From: Eriocheir sinensis
Lineage: Eukaryota; Arthropoda; Malacostraca; Decapoda; Varunidae
Direction of reading: 5' to 3'
Length of the DNA stretch: 64,000 nt
Assembly: GCF_024679095.1 (NCBI RefSeq)
Contig: NW_026112164.1
Span: forward strand, 1,055,074 to 1,119,073
Part shown: in pieces, positions 23,384-34,433 of the stretch
How the letters are laid out: each line of letters starts with the position of its first letter
Numbering within the stretch: the stretch's first letter is position 1
Program-made: the position numbers and the translations under genes
The notes under the pieces: generated by a model
The model's input: only the letters and a program-made list of their open reading frames with translations
The model's database searches: none
What the model was told of the DNA's origin: nothing

Positions 23384-26110
23384 CTTTTTGAACCACCCAG
23401 ATGTGGAGCCACGACATTTATCATCAAAGAAATTGTCACCCTGTTAAATAACTACATCCAGAACACACCACTGACGCCCCTATCCCTGAAAATTGTATTC
23501 ACTCTCCCCCATCTCTTCCTCCAAAAAGCACACCCAAAGACCAAACAAGCCGAAAATATCGAGGCATTGAGAAGACGAGTTGCCTTGTGGCAAACTAACG
23601 AGTTAGATGCCCTCCTTGGAGAAGCCAGAGCCATACAGGAGAGGCTCCCCGGACCCCAACAAAACAACACCTCCACAGAAGACAAGGCCCGGAAGTTTGC
23701 AGACAAAATGCGACAAGGCAACGTTGCGTCTGCAACACGAGCCTTGTCAGAAAACTCCACACGGGGTGTGCTTCCACTCACCAGGGACACGATCAATCAA
23801 CTCAAGGAAAAACATCCTCCACCGAGTGACCTGAAGGGACTGAGACTGGCGGGATGTCACCAACCACCGAATCCAGTTATATACGAAAGGATAACAGGAG
23901 AGACGGTGTGGAAGAAGGCCCTCCAGACTCGTGGCAGCGCGGGGCCCTCAGGACTTGATGCACGGGGATGGCGAAGCTTGCTAAGCAGCGCCAACTTTGG
24001 CAATGCAGCTGGTGACTTGCGCAACACCATTGCAGCACTGGCAAGAAAACTCGCCTCCTCCAGCTGCCACTATGTGGACGCCCTGACTGCATGCCGCCTC
24101 ATTCCCCTGGACAAGAGGCCGGGATGCAGGCCTATAGGAGTCGGAGAAGTCCTGCGGCGCATCGTAGGCAAATGCATCATGGCTGTCGTCAAAGAAGATG
24201 TGAGAATGGCAGCAGGGAACCTCCAAGTTTGTGCGGGGCAGCAGGCAGGAGGAGAAGCAGCAGTCCATGCCATGCGGGAGATATTCGACCACGTGGAGTG
24301 CGAAGCAGTGCTTCTTGTTGACGCCAAAAATGCCTTCAACACAATAAATAGAAAGACTATGATACACAACATTAAAACCAAGTGCCCCAGCTTAGCTATG
24401 TATGTCGAAAATACCTATACATACCCGACTGACTTATACATAAATAGCCACAGTGGAAAGGTGAAAGTGTTAAAATCATCTGAGGGAACAACACAAGGTG
24501 ACCCAATAGCCATGGCTATGTACGCCCTGGGCCTATCAGTCCTCCAAAATGAAATCGCGTTCGCAGAAACACGGGTGAAACAGGTGGCTTATGCGGATGA
24601 CCTCTCAGACTTAAAAGGGTGGTGGGACACTGTGAAAACCGCCGGCCCAGAGATAGGATACATCCCTAACGCCACCAAGTCTGTCCTTATTGCCAAACCT
24701 GAACATTATGACCATGCCGCAGAAACCTTTAGAGGAAGTGGCGTCATTGTGACAAAAGACGGACAACGACACTTAGGTGCAGTGATCGGGACAGAGGTAT
24801 ATAAGAAGGAGTACATAGGAGACAAAGTAGCTGAATGGGTGAAGGAAATAGAAGCTTTGTCTGCCATTGCCAAGACTGAGCCACACGCTGCCTATTCAGC
24901 GTACACCCACGGCATTCAACATCGGTGGACGTTCCTGATGCGCACCATCCCCGGCATCAGTCCACTCCTCCGACCACTGGAAAATGCCGTAAAGAATGTA
25001 TTCTTGCCGGCGCTGGTGAAATATCATGCTTTGGGGGAGGAGGAGAGGGATATGCTAGCACTTCCCCCAAGACTGGGTGGGATGGGGATCACCAACCCTG
25101 AGAAGCTGGCAGATAAGGAGAACCAAAACTCCATCAGCCTTACCAGGTCACTCATCAACAGGATCATCGCTCAGGAGGCAGAGGGCGAGATAGACCAAAC
25201 AGAAATAAGAGATATTAAAAGAAAAATCTCAGAAGAAAGGCAACAGGCCCAAAAAGACGAGCTGGACCGTCTTACACACCACCTGTCCACATAAATGGGT
25301 AGAAAAATACACACAGCACAGGAGGCAGGCGCCTCTAACTGGCTAACGTCATTACCAATCAGAGCAAAGGGCTTCAGCCTCAACAAACAAGAATTTGTCG
25401 ACGCCATTGCTCTGAGATATGGCTGGCCGATTGAGGGACTGCCTGATCTCTGTGCATGTGGATCACCAAATGATGTCACCCACACCATGACATGTAAAAA
25501 AGGAGGCTTCGTCTGTATTTGACACGATGAAGTGAGGGATCTGACAGCCAGCATGCTCGGGGAGGTATGCCAAGACGTCACTACCGAGCCGACACTGCTT
25601 CCCCTGGACGGCGAACACCTTCGGTACAGGACGGCCAATACCTCACAGGAGGCACGGGTTGATGTAAGTGCCCGCGGATTCTGGGTGCGCGGACAGCGGG
25701 CGTTCATGGACATCCGCATATTCGACCCGATGGCTGCCTGTCACCGTGAGCTGCCCCTGCAAGCCGCCCACCACAGGAACGAGCAGGAGAAGACAAGGGC
25801 ATACGGTGAAAGAATCCAACATGTGGATCAGGGCAGCTTCACCCCCCTCGTCTTCACCACATCCGGCGGGATGGGTCCCAGGGCCCAATGCTTCTACGCA
25901 CGCCTCGCGGAACTAATCTCAGAAAAGAAGCATCAGCCAAGGAGCCACGCTGTCGCCTGGATGAGGTGTCGCCTCTCGTTCTCCCTGCTCAGGTCGGCCA
26001 TCCTATGTCTCAGGGGCACCAGACACTCTTGCCCAAAAGCCACCACCATCTCCAATATGGACTATGAAGCCACAGTGGTGGAGAGTGACATTAGGGTGGG
26101 TCGGGAGTGA
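23384..26110 (+). pseudogene. Retrotransposon ORF: reverse transcriptase plus CCHC plus PD-(D/E)XK-like endonuclease
   Basis: One frame runs about 908 codons from the AGT repeat to 26,110, broken only by TAA at 25,292-25,294 and TGA at 25,520-25,522. RT motifs in order: CRLIPLDKRPGCRPIGVGE, motif A VLLVDAKNAFN (about 24,308), motif B EGTTQGDPIAMAMYAL (24,480), motif C YADD (24,589), GYIPNATKSVLI and HLGAVIG. The C-terminal part has a C-x-C-x7-H-x3-C motif (25,450-25,495) and a conserved domain with RVDVSARGFW...AFMDIRIFDP (25,650-25,730), then FTPLVFTTSGGMG and RCRLSFSLLRSAILCLRG. A CCHC motif followed by a restriction-like endonuclease downstream of RT is the plan of R2/R4/NeSL-type elements; the exact clade is not assigned. 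The TGA fits a C-to-T change of CGA. The N-terminus is missing, so the copy is 5'-truncated. Confidence 0.9.
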
Positions 26111-26317
26111 CTTGAGTAGGGAAGGAAAGGGGGATCTAGACGTAATAGATGATAGGTGATTTAGTGTCAGGTAGTATTAGTGATATGGTTGGATGCCACA
26201 GTCATTAGCGAACAGAGTTGGGGCTAATGACCTCCAAGCTATGGAGCCCTCCATGATTATGTGTCGGGAAAATAAACATGGGTGGAGGTATCATTCATGT
26301 TATGAAAAAAAAAAAAA
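26111..26317 (+). mobile_element. 3' UTR and polyA tail of the endonuclease-type retrotransposon
   Basis: About 195 bp of UTR contains AATAAA at 26,271-26,276 and ends in 13 A at 26,305-26,317. The signal-to-tail distance of about 29 nt is normal for polyadenylated RNA, so the copy came from an RNA intermediate. The next base starts a (GTA)n repeat. Confidence 0.88.
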
Positions 26318-26361
26318 GTAGTAGTAGTAGTAATAGTAGTAGTAGTAGTAGTAGTAGTAGT
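26318..26361. repeat. (GTA)n microsatellite, right of retrotransposon
   Basis: About 14 units with one TAA variant, in the same phase family and strand as the 23,315-23,383 repeat. Confidence 0.95.
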
Positions 26362-26689
26362 TTAACGGTGAACAAAATACGGCTCTAGTTTAAGTTTCAA
26401 ATCCCACCCGTTACATATTCCCAATACAATGAATACACGGAGCTGGCGATGCGAAGAGTGCCATTGGTCTGCCCCTCGGGGTGGGGGGGGGTGGAAGAGG
26501 TAATCCAATGTATCCTCTATTGAAACACTGAGTCACTGAAGCACAGAAAATACGCTCACGCCATTCAAGTGTAAAAATAAGTAGCCAGTCATTGAGTAGT
26601 GAAATATCGAAGCACTGAAGACACAGAAATTAACTTGTAAGGATATCAAACGCAATACCAGTTATTATAGAGATTAGGGAAGTAACGGG

Positions 26690-26900
26690 AGGAGCTTTGT
26701 GCGAAAATCAAACAAGAAATAGTGATCATGGAGTGTAAGGAAGGACCCGAAAGAGCTTGTGGGCGAAAATCAAATGTGAAAATAGTTATGGAGTGTAAGG
26801 AAGGACCGGAGGGAGCTTGTGGCCGAAAATCAAATGTAGAAATAGTTATCATGGAGTGTAAGGAAGGACACGAAGGAGCTTGTGGGCGAAAGTGAGAGTG
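26690..26900. repeat. Tandem repeat, unit about 60 bp, about 3.5 copies
   Basis: Units share gagcttgtgggcgaaaatca, atggagtgtaaggaaggac and aaatagt. Confidence 0.88.
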
Positions 26901-26955
26901 AGAAACAAGTGTACCTGGGCGAGGGCTGACGCAGTGAGAACACAGGTGAGGATAG

Positions 26956-26959
<4 letters not shown>

Positions 26960-27034
<75 letters not shown>
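26960..27034. repeat. (GT)n microsatellite
   Basis: About 37 GT units. Confidence 0.97.
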
Positions 27035-27036
<2 letters not shown>

Positions 27037-27121
27037 TTGTCTGTTTGCATGCTTCTCTGCTTGATTGCCTGTTTCCGTCCTTGCTTGTTTGCTTGCCTTT
27101 AGTTTAATTAGCATACGTTGT

Positions 27122-27294
27122 TACCACCACCACCACCACCACCACTACCGTCTCCCCTCATTTACCACACCTCACTACCACCACCACCACCACTGTCTCC
27201 CCGCATTCACCACACCGTCACCACCATCACAATCCCTTCCACTACCATCACCCAGGTAACCACTTTCTACTTTTGTTTCTGTGGTGACGACGAC

Positions 27295-27356
<62 letters not shown>

Positions 27357-27375
27357 TAATAATAATAATAATAAG
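27122..27375. repeat. (CAC)n-rich segment and (AAT)n
   Basis: CAC-rich low complexity to about 27,250, then about 26 AAT units with one GAT. Confidence 0.92.
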
Positions 27376-27452
27376 CTTACCAATCAAGAACATAGTCATT
27401 ACAGGACAGACAGCGAACAGATCGATAGATAAGCCCATACAAACAATAGGGT

Positions 27453-27600
<148 letters not shown>

Positions 27601-27958
27601 ATTCTTAAAAATATATTTATAAGTCTACGGACAATTCCCCCCTAATTTAATTTACCCCAAAAAATCGAAAAGAAGAAAAAAATCAAATTCCAGTAGAAGA
27701 ATATATAAGAGAAGAAAATGTTAAGGCGAGCAGCCATGAACATCGCCCTTCAAAGTTAAACAAATTCTTACGGATAGATTATTGCATTAGTTAAGTCGTA
27801 GGTGATAAGTTTTGAAAGGCAGGCGTGAAAGGCAGGCAGGGAGCGGCCGAGCAGTGTGCGAGGAGTGAATGCTGAGAGGCGGCGACGAGTCCTGTGAGCG
27901 AGTCTTGGGTGGAAGGAAGTCTGGGAATGGCTGTAGAATTAGTCTGGAAAATGTGGGT

Positions 27959-27960
<2 letters not shown>

Positions 27961-28052
<92 letters not shown>
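27961..28052. repeat. (CT)n followed by (GT)n
   Basis: 26 CT units, ctgtccg, then 16 GT units. Confidence 0.97.
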
Positions 28053-28053
<1 letters not shown>

Positions 28054-28149
28054 TTGTGCTTTGCTTGTGTGTTTGCTTGGCGTGTGTGTGGTGGTGGGGG
28101 GCACCTAACAATATTTGATAAACGACACGTGCCGTGTCGTGGAATATGG

Positions 28150-28405
28150 CAGGGCGGGGCAGGGGAAGGAAGGAAAAGGAAGGGAAGGGAAGGAAAGGGA
28201 AGGCGAGGGAAAGTAAAGAAAGGGAAGAGAAGGGGCTGGAAGGAAAGGAAAGGGGCAGAAAGGGAAGAGAAAGGAAGGAAAGGGAAGGACATGGAAGGAA
28301 AGAGAGGAAGGAAGGGAAGGGAAAGAAAAGGAAAGGAAAGGGATGGAAAGGGAGGGCATTGGAAAGGCAGGGAAAGGAAGGAAGGGCAGGGCAGGCAGGG
28401 TGGCA
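28150..28405. repeat. GGAAA-type purine repeat
   Basis: About 250 bp of ggaaa/gggaag words. Open frames here are compositional. Confidence 0.92.
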
Positions 28406-28499
28406 CGGCGTTGAGTAAGGGTGATGTGGCCGCGCCGGTGCAGTCATTGTGCTAAGTTACATCTGGGAGGCACGCGACCACCTGCCTTCCTGCCCTGAT

Positions 28500-28960
28500 G
28501 CCGTTGTCCACACTACAACCACCACCATCACTACCACCATTAGCTACTATCTACACCATCATCACCACCACCACCACTACTATTACCTCCACCATTAAAT
28601 ACTGTCTACTCCCTCATCACCATTACCACAACTTGTACCATTACCAGTACTACCACAAGCACAAAGACACCACTCACACCACCAGTGCCATCACCAACCA
28701 CCACTATAACTTGTACTGTCATCACCACCATCACCATCACCACCACCACCACCACCACTAGCGCTGCAATCACCAAAACAACAACCAACAACTCCGCCAC
28801 CACAACACCAATGATACCACCACCACCATCACCAACACCTCCATCGACTATATAGTTAGCATTACCAACACCACTACCACCTCTGAAATCACCATAACAA
28901 CCACCACGACACCATTACTACCACCACCACCACCTCATCTGTTTACCCGCCACACAGTAA
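28500..28960. repeat. CAC/ATC trinucleotide-rich low complexity
   Basis: Irregular cac, atc, acc and tac triplets with no clean period longer than three. Confidence 0.85.
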
Positions 28961-29165
28961 ATAGCATTTCCTTTGTGTCCTTTTGAAGCGGGTGGTTGCC
29001 GTCTGTCCCACACACTCGGCGTGCCCAATAGTGTGTGACACGTAACTATACATGAACACGACAAGCAAATAAGAGTTAAGAATTTAGACTTAGATCCTTT
29101 CCACTCGTATAAACTGTCTTGTTTTTACGATGGTTGATTGGATGCCGTTATTTATTTGAGCGTGA

Positions 29166-29255
29166 AGAAAAAGAAGAAGAAGACGAAGAAGAAGAAGAAG
29201 AAGAAGAAGAAGAAGAAGAAGAAGAAGAAGAAGAAGAAGAAGAAGAAGAAAAAGG
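29166..29255. repeat. (AAG)n microsatellite
   Basis: About 28 AAG units. Confidence 0.95.
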
Positions 29256-29510
29256 AGGAGGAGGAGGAGAAGGACAAAGTACAAAGTAGTACAAAGGAAA
29301 AGCAAACAGCAACAAACCTCTTGGTCCTAACTAGGCTGTTTGTTGTTGCTACCATCTTCTCTAATCTACGAGTCAGAGACACAGGACAGGAGACGTTTGC
29401 TGTCCCGACTTGTACTCACAGGGCCTGGTTCTAACCCCCGGGAGTCATTGTTGTTATATAACGGGACTACAGCTTTACGCTAATGCCATGTAGCTTATTG
29501 GCCTGTAGAT

Positions 29511-29842
29511 CAGTGTTTCCCAACCTTTTTTGTCCCGTTCCCCTTTTCCAGTCACTTTTTCACCTGTGGACCCCCACAGGAGGCAACAAATCTTCCTGTC
29601 ACCTCGCGGGCCACTCATGGCCATCCCGATGTCTACATTTGCCACGTGGGCCGTGAGTTTGACACCCCGGGTGCCCTTAGCTAATGTAGAGTAATTTAAG
29701 CATCTAAGTTTTAAGGATTGTGTAGTATGAATGTTATTCCGAGCCGCATGTCTCCTAATTCCAGTATAATAAATTTTAAAATAATTAGAATTTCTATTGA
29801 ACACTTCAAATTCGGTTCATGGACCCTGGTTGGGAACCACTG
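29511..29842. mobile_element. hAT-like MITE with terminal inverted repeats
   Basis: The left end cagtgtttcccaacctttt and right end ctggttgggaaccactg are inverted (15 bp, one mismatch). They match the CAGTG-start termini common in hAT-family elements. The length is 332 bp with no transposase. The flanking 8-bp words (ctgtagat, gtctggag) are not identical, so the target duplication has decayed or was never present. Confidence 0.8.
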
Positions 29843-29902
29843 GTCTGGAGTTACGTGTGTGTTTATTCTATAAAATTTGCTGTGCATTTACCTGTTTGTC
29901 AT

Positions 29903-29905
<3 letters not shown>

Positions 29906-29972
<67 letters not shown>
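29906..29972. repeat. (GT)n microsatellite
   Basis: About 33 GT units. Confidence 0.97.
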
Positions 29973-29973
<1 letters not shown>

Positions 29974-30299
29974 CCTTTTTCGTATCCTCTCCCCCTTCGT
30001 CTTTTGCCTCTTCAGTCTTCGAGGAAGCCCATCATCTCTTTCCCTAAAGCCTTGGCCGACGTTCCTCTTGTGATTCACGTGACTGGGGCGTGTGGACATG
30101 TTCCTGTATCCAGGCTACTTCCTCGGGAAAGTCTTGTCGTGGAGAAGGTGGTGTTGGAGGAGGCTTGCTTTTCGTGACGTCCTTTTCTGATCTTTTCTTG
30201 TGTGTCAGGTTGGCCTTGAGGGGCGGCACAGTGCTGCGGAGGTGGCGGCGACTAATAAGGCCTTCTCCGCGGCGCCCATACAGTGATACACGTCACCTG

Positions 30300-30990
30300 G
30301 CTTTGCTGACCTATTTAATTACTTACTTTAATTTTTACTTTTCTTATTTATTTTTTTCTTTGCTTTTTGTTTTCTAGCTTCACCTTAGCTCTTTTTCATT
30401 TTTTTTGTTTCCTGCCTTTCTTCTTCCTGTCTTCCTTTCTTCCTTCCTCTTTTTCTTTGCCTTGTGTTTTCCATCTTCTCTTTAGCTCTCCTCCCTTCTT
30501 TCTTTGTTTCCTTTCTTCCTTTCTTCGTGTCGTCGTTCCTTCCATCCTTTCTTTCTGTCGTGTTTGTTTCTTTGTTTCTTCATCGGAATTTCTTGGCTTA
30601 ACGATTTGTTTTTTGGCTTAATTACTTTACCTGACTCACCTTCATTTGGCTTACCTTGCCTGTTCCACCTGTCTTGCCTTGGTTTAGTTTATCATCCGCT
30701 TTTCTTTTTTCTCAGTGACTCTTTTATAATTACTTTACCTGACTCACCTCTAATTGACTTACCTTACCTTGCTTCACCTGGTTACCTCCCTTGTTTACCT
30801 TAGGCTTGTTTAACATAGTTTTTGTTGGCTTAATGACTTTCACGGCACTATTTACCTTACCTGTCTCACCTTTAGTTGCCTCCCGTTACCTGCCTCGCTT
30901 CACCTGCTTTTTAGTTTACATTTGCTTCACGTTTCTTGGCTTATTGGCTTCTTTTACTTGGCCTAATTTTTACCTTATCTAGCTGCACGC
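30300..30990. repeat. T-rich, CTT-rich low-complexity segment
   Basis: Repeated words ttacctgactcacctt and ggcttaatgactt resemble a degenerate simple repeat. No gene seen. Confidence 0.65.
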
Positions 30991-30993
30991 CGA

Positions 30994-31075
30994 CTGCCCA
31001 GGCCAGAATTCGAACCCATGCGTGCAGATTCGTAGCCAGGGACGCTAACCACTGCACCGAGGAGGCGCATAAATA
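30994..31075 (-). mobile_element. tRNA-like SINE head fragment
   Basis: On the minus strand an A-box-like cggtgcagtggttagcgtcc and a B box gggttcgaattc lie 30-40 bp apart, as in SINE family 2. There is no CCA-compatible acceptor stem, so this is not a functional tRNA gene. Confidence 0.7.
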
Positions 31076-31777
31076 CATAGAAAAGCTTCCTCGTTTTCGT
31101 GTTCGCGGGGCCAGCGTTCCCCCTCCCTGCGGGAGTGCCGCATTGGCCGCGCCTTCACGCCACCCCACGCCCTCCACGCGGCAGCCTCGCCACAACCAGC
31201 GGCAGGATGTGTACTACTGCACATCATGCGGACAACACCACGCACACTGGCGCGTCCCGGCAACTCCAGGCAACTCACGGCGCACCGAACCGTCAGTGAC
31301 AGTGAAAAAATACAACTATAAAATGAAATGAAAACCAAAACAAATAAGAACAAATTCAAAACAATACCGCAGGGAAGAAACACTATGTTGCCCAAGGCAC
31401 GTCCGTAGGGGAAAACTCAAGCCAAGGGAAAGTATTTGGAGCGGCAGGTGGCCGTGCGGGGAAGGAACACACGGGAACACGGAAGGAAGCAGACGCCCTG
31501 ACAGACCTGTACGGCCTCAGGAGCCGCCCAGCAGCACCACAACTCATCACACAAAGCCTTGCCATCCCCGCCATGCAGTGTCCCTCGGTGCCACTCACCA
31601 CGACAAGCAGAAGCGACCAGGTAACATTACAGCAGACACAAAATAAGGCTTTGGCCTCGCACGCCGTGAGAAACATCCACACGCACGAAACACTGAGTCA
31701 CTGCACGCAGGTCGGCCAGGATCGAGCTGACAGATAATGGCCAGCACACGAAGGCCGGAAAGGATAATTAATAAAGT

Positions 31778-31961
31778 GATAACGTTCAAGACTCGCAGAT
31801 TTATGAGACACGTATTAAATGAATATCTCATAAATCTAAGAGTCTTGAATGTTATCAATAATAATTAATTAATTATTAAAGTGATAACGTTCAAGACTCG
31901 CAGATTTATGAGACACGTATTAAATGAATATCTCATAAATCTAAGAGTCTTGAATGTTATC
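31778..31961. repeat. Two tandem 79-bp hairpins
   Basis: Each unit (31,778-31,856 and 31,883-31,961) is a near-perfect palindrome. The left arm gataacgttcaagactc...agatttatgaga is answered by tctcataaatct...gagtcttgaatgttatc across a loop of about 17 nt. The two units are virtually identical and 105 bp apart. They lie about 270 bp beyond the stop of the minus-strand protease gene. They could be element termini, a replication or processing signal, or a simple foldback repeat. Confidence 0.92.
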
Positions 31962-32228
31962 AATTCTATCAATTATTCTTTCGGTGTTTGTGCACAAATA
32001 CCTGCCATTCCTGCTGAAGCTCCGAAGATAAAATGTAGAGTACTAACGTCTTTTTGATTTGTAGAAAAAGTATGAAGTAAATACTGAAACATATGGACTG
32101 CTGAAAGACACCTCCAGCAGTTGTCGCGACACTGGACACAGCTGTGAACAGAGGCGAAGCAGAGACCCACTCTTTATCCTTCCTGTCGCTGCCTAAGTCC
32201 TCCTCTCTGTGTTTGAAGGTGAAGGTTC

Positions 32229-33600
32229 TTAGCCCATCGTGTCCTTGGGCTCGCTGGGGAAGGGCGTCACTGTGCCCCGCTCGAGGCACGCCAGCAGGTG
32301 GCGCGCCATGCGGGCCCGCACGTAGCGCACGCGGCAAGGGTCCTGGCCGTGGGCAATGCTGAAGGCGAAGGCGAGGGCGAAGAGACCGCAGCTGTAGCCG
32401 TCCCGCTGGCGCTGCACGGGCCGCATGACGGCGCCCGGGGGCGGGGCGTGCAGCTCCTGCAGCTGCCGCACCAGGGCGGCCGTGGAGGCGGAGAGCGTGT
32501 CGTAGAGCGAGTCGTACACGGCCAGCTGGCCGGGGCGCCCCGCGCCGTACGAGGACAGCAGTAGCCAGTGGCTGCCCCCCGTGCGGCCGTAGTCCGCCAT
32601 GGAGGCGAGGCTCATCGGCGTGGACCGGTTCACCACCTGCAGGAAGAGCGCTCCGCTGCCGGGCTGCAGGGGCGGCAGGGTGAAGGCGGCGCCGCTGGCG
32701 TACAAGCCGCGAGTGTTCGGGAACTGCCGCTGCAGCAGTTCCTGGGCCAGGTCCATGACGTCATCAGACAGCCAGCGCTGTCCCAGGATGTCCCGCCGGT
32801 CGGGGCTGCGCAGACGCGGCGGCGGCAGCAGCGTCCAGGGCTGAGCTTCCCAAGGCGCTCCTTCGGGAGTGTCATGGGACGCGCCTTTCGGGGCTTCTTG
32901 AGATGGCCCTTTAGCAATTCCTTTAGAGCGTCCTTTGACGGCTTCCTCAGCAACTTTCCTTTGGCGTTCTTTCGGGGCGCCATCAGCCGCCGGCGGGTGT
33001 TGCCGCGCCTCGGGTCGTGTGTCTTGGGGCGACGGTGCGTTGCGAATGGCCGTGGCCGTACGCCGGGTGTTGGGGGCACACACACGCTCAGTGCCTTGCC
33101 GGGTGTTGGGGGCACACACACGCTCAGTGCCTTGCCGGGTGTTGGGGGCACACACACGCTCAGTGCCTTGCCGGGTGTTAGGGGCACACACACGCTCAGT
33201 GCCTTGCCGGGTGTTGGGGGCACACACGCTCAGTGCCGGGTGTGGGGGGCACACGCTCAGTGACGTGCCGGGTGTTGGGGGCACACACACTCCTCGTCCC
33301 CGCTTTACGCTGCTCACGGGCCTGGTCTTGCCGGGTGTCGGGGGCACGCACAGGCGTAGTGTCTTGTCGGGGTGTTGTTACCTCTTTGCCTTCGTTCTTG
33401 GCGCCAGTTGTCGCGGCGTTAGTCTCCTTACGGGCCTGGTCTTGCCGGGTGTCGGGGGCACGCACAGGCTTAGTGTCTTGTCGGGGTGATGTTTCTTTGC
33501 CTTCACTCTTGGCACCGTTCGCTGCCGCCTTCTTCGTCATTTGTTTCTTGCTGTTCTCCTCTGCCACGTTTTTATCGTGCCATCTATGTCGTCCTGGCAT
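32229..33600 (-). CDS. Ulp1/C48-type cysteine protease with 12-aa tandem repeats
   Basis: The C-terminal 180 residues form a complete Ulp1-like fold region (GGSHWLLLSS, LAVYDSLYD, VQRQRDGYSCGLFALAF, then RMARHLLACL and TPFP). Numbered from the frame beginning at 33,347, the catalytic set is His260, Asp279, Gln314 and Cys320, with the usual six-residue Gln-to-Cys spacing. Such domains remove SUMO-like modifiers or act as viral or transposon maturation proteases. Upstream lie a Lys/Ala-rich linker and about five copies of a 12-residue repeat (36-bp units, 33,063-33,262). An N-terminal Lys-rich part starting with ATG at 33,600 is in a neighbouring frame; irregular repeat units at 33,235-33,262 shift the phase, so start-to-protease continuity needs one indel. 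Intronless. Substrate unknown. Confidence 0.85.
33063..33262 (-). repeat. 36-bp in-frame minisatellite within the protease gene
   Basis: Near-identical 36-bp units encode a 12-residue repeat (core CAPNTRQGTERV). The two or three units at the right end are shortened by non-multiples of three, which explains the frame change there. Confidence 0.92.
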
Positions 33601-34433
33601 CGTCTGACGTCATCGGCGAGGCCCCGAAGCTTCATTACGCCGCATTGTTCATTATACTCAATGGTGACGGGATGGTCTTCGTGGAGGCGCCCCACAACAC
33701 CTCCGCGGCCCTTCATTCTGTCCCTGTACCTTCGGGGGATCGTGACGTTCCTAAGGACCGACGTGTCGGTGTTCGGGGTTGGTGGCGCGCACGTTCGTTC
33801 CTCGACTGTTTCTTGTGCGTTGCGGCAGTCTTCCTCCGCTGAGGGCAGCTCTTTACAGGCAGTTACTGGGGCAGCAGGCACGGGCTGGCACTCCGTTGTT
33901 ACGGGACACTCTGTTGATGGTAGCTCTATACAGGCAGTTACTGGAGCAGCAGGCACGGGCTGGCACTCCGTTGTTACGGGACACTCTGTTGATGGTAGCT
34001 CTATACAGGCAGTTACTGGGGCAGCAGGCACGGGCTGGCACTCCGTTGTTACGGGACACTCTTCTGATGGTAGCTCTATACAGGCAGTTACTGGGGCAGC
34101 AGGCACGGGCTGGCACTCCGTTGTTACGGGACACTCTGCTGATGGTAGCTCTATACAGGCAGTTACTGGGGCAGCAGGCACGGGCTGGCACTCCGTTGTT
34201 ACGGGACACTCTGCTGATGGTAGCTCTATACAGGCAGTTTCTGGGGCGGCAGTTGCCGGCTGACTTTCTGGTAGGGAACACTCTGCTGAGGGCAGCCCTG
34301 TGCGGGCAGTTACTGGGATCACATGCACAGGCTGACGGTCAGTCAGGGAACACTCGCTGACTAAGGTTTTGATGTGGAAGGAAAAGGTCAGCGGTGAAAA
34401 CGACGTAATATCAAACGCAAGTTTAACTTTCCC
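33537..34433 (-). CDS. Repeat protein with C-terminal KH-like domain, in -1 frame after the upstream ORF
   Basis: This frame is open well upstream of any ATG, so it is probably read as a continuation of the ORF at 34,786-34,388. In order it has a strand-rich stretch (VKLAFDITSFSPLTFSFHIK), five or six copies of a 25-residue repeat (75-bp units, 33,850-34,250; core TACIELPSAECPVTTECQPV) and a C-terminal KH-like RNA-binding domain at about 33,545-33,740 (VTIPRRYRDRMKGRGGVVGR, then VTIEY and MKLRGLADDVRRC). The GRGG sits where KH domains have GxxG. The stop lies 60 nt inside the next ORF. No family beyond KH recognised. Confidence 0.7.
   Translation of the reverse strand, partial: GKVKLAFDITSFSPLTFSFHIKTLVSECSLTDRQPVHVIPVTARTGLPSAECSLPESQPATAAPETACIELPSAECPVTTECQPVPAAPVTACIELPSAECPVTTECQPVPAAPVTACIELPSEECPVTTECQPVPAAPVTACIELPSTECPVTTECQPVPAAPVTACIELPSTECPVTTECQPVPAAPVTACKELPSAEEDCRNAQETVEERTCAPPTPNTDTSVLRNVTIPRRYRDRMKGRGGVVGRLHEDHPVTIEYNEQCGVMKLRGLADDVRRCQDDIDGTIKTWQRRTARNK
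33850..34250 (-). repeat. 75-bp in-frame minisatellite
   Basis: At least five close copies of a 75-bp unit (tagctctatacaggcagtta recurs at exact 75-bp steps, e.g. 33,921 and 33,996). Substitutions are few and the frame is kept. Confidence 0.93.

Noticed and set aside
30994..31075. Possible tRNA gene on the minus strand
   Set aside because: No closing acceptor stem, and it resembles the SINE-2 head.
32568..33263. Plus-strand frame of 231 codons
   Set aside because: Antisense shadow of the Ulp1 gene; Gly/Arg-rich with no domain.
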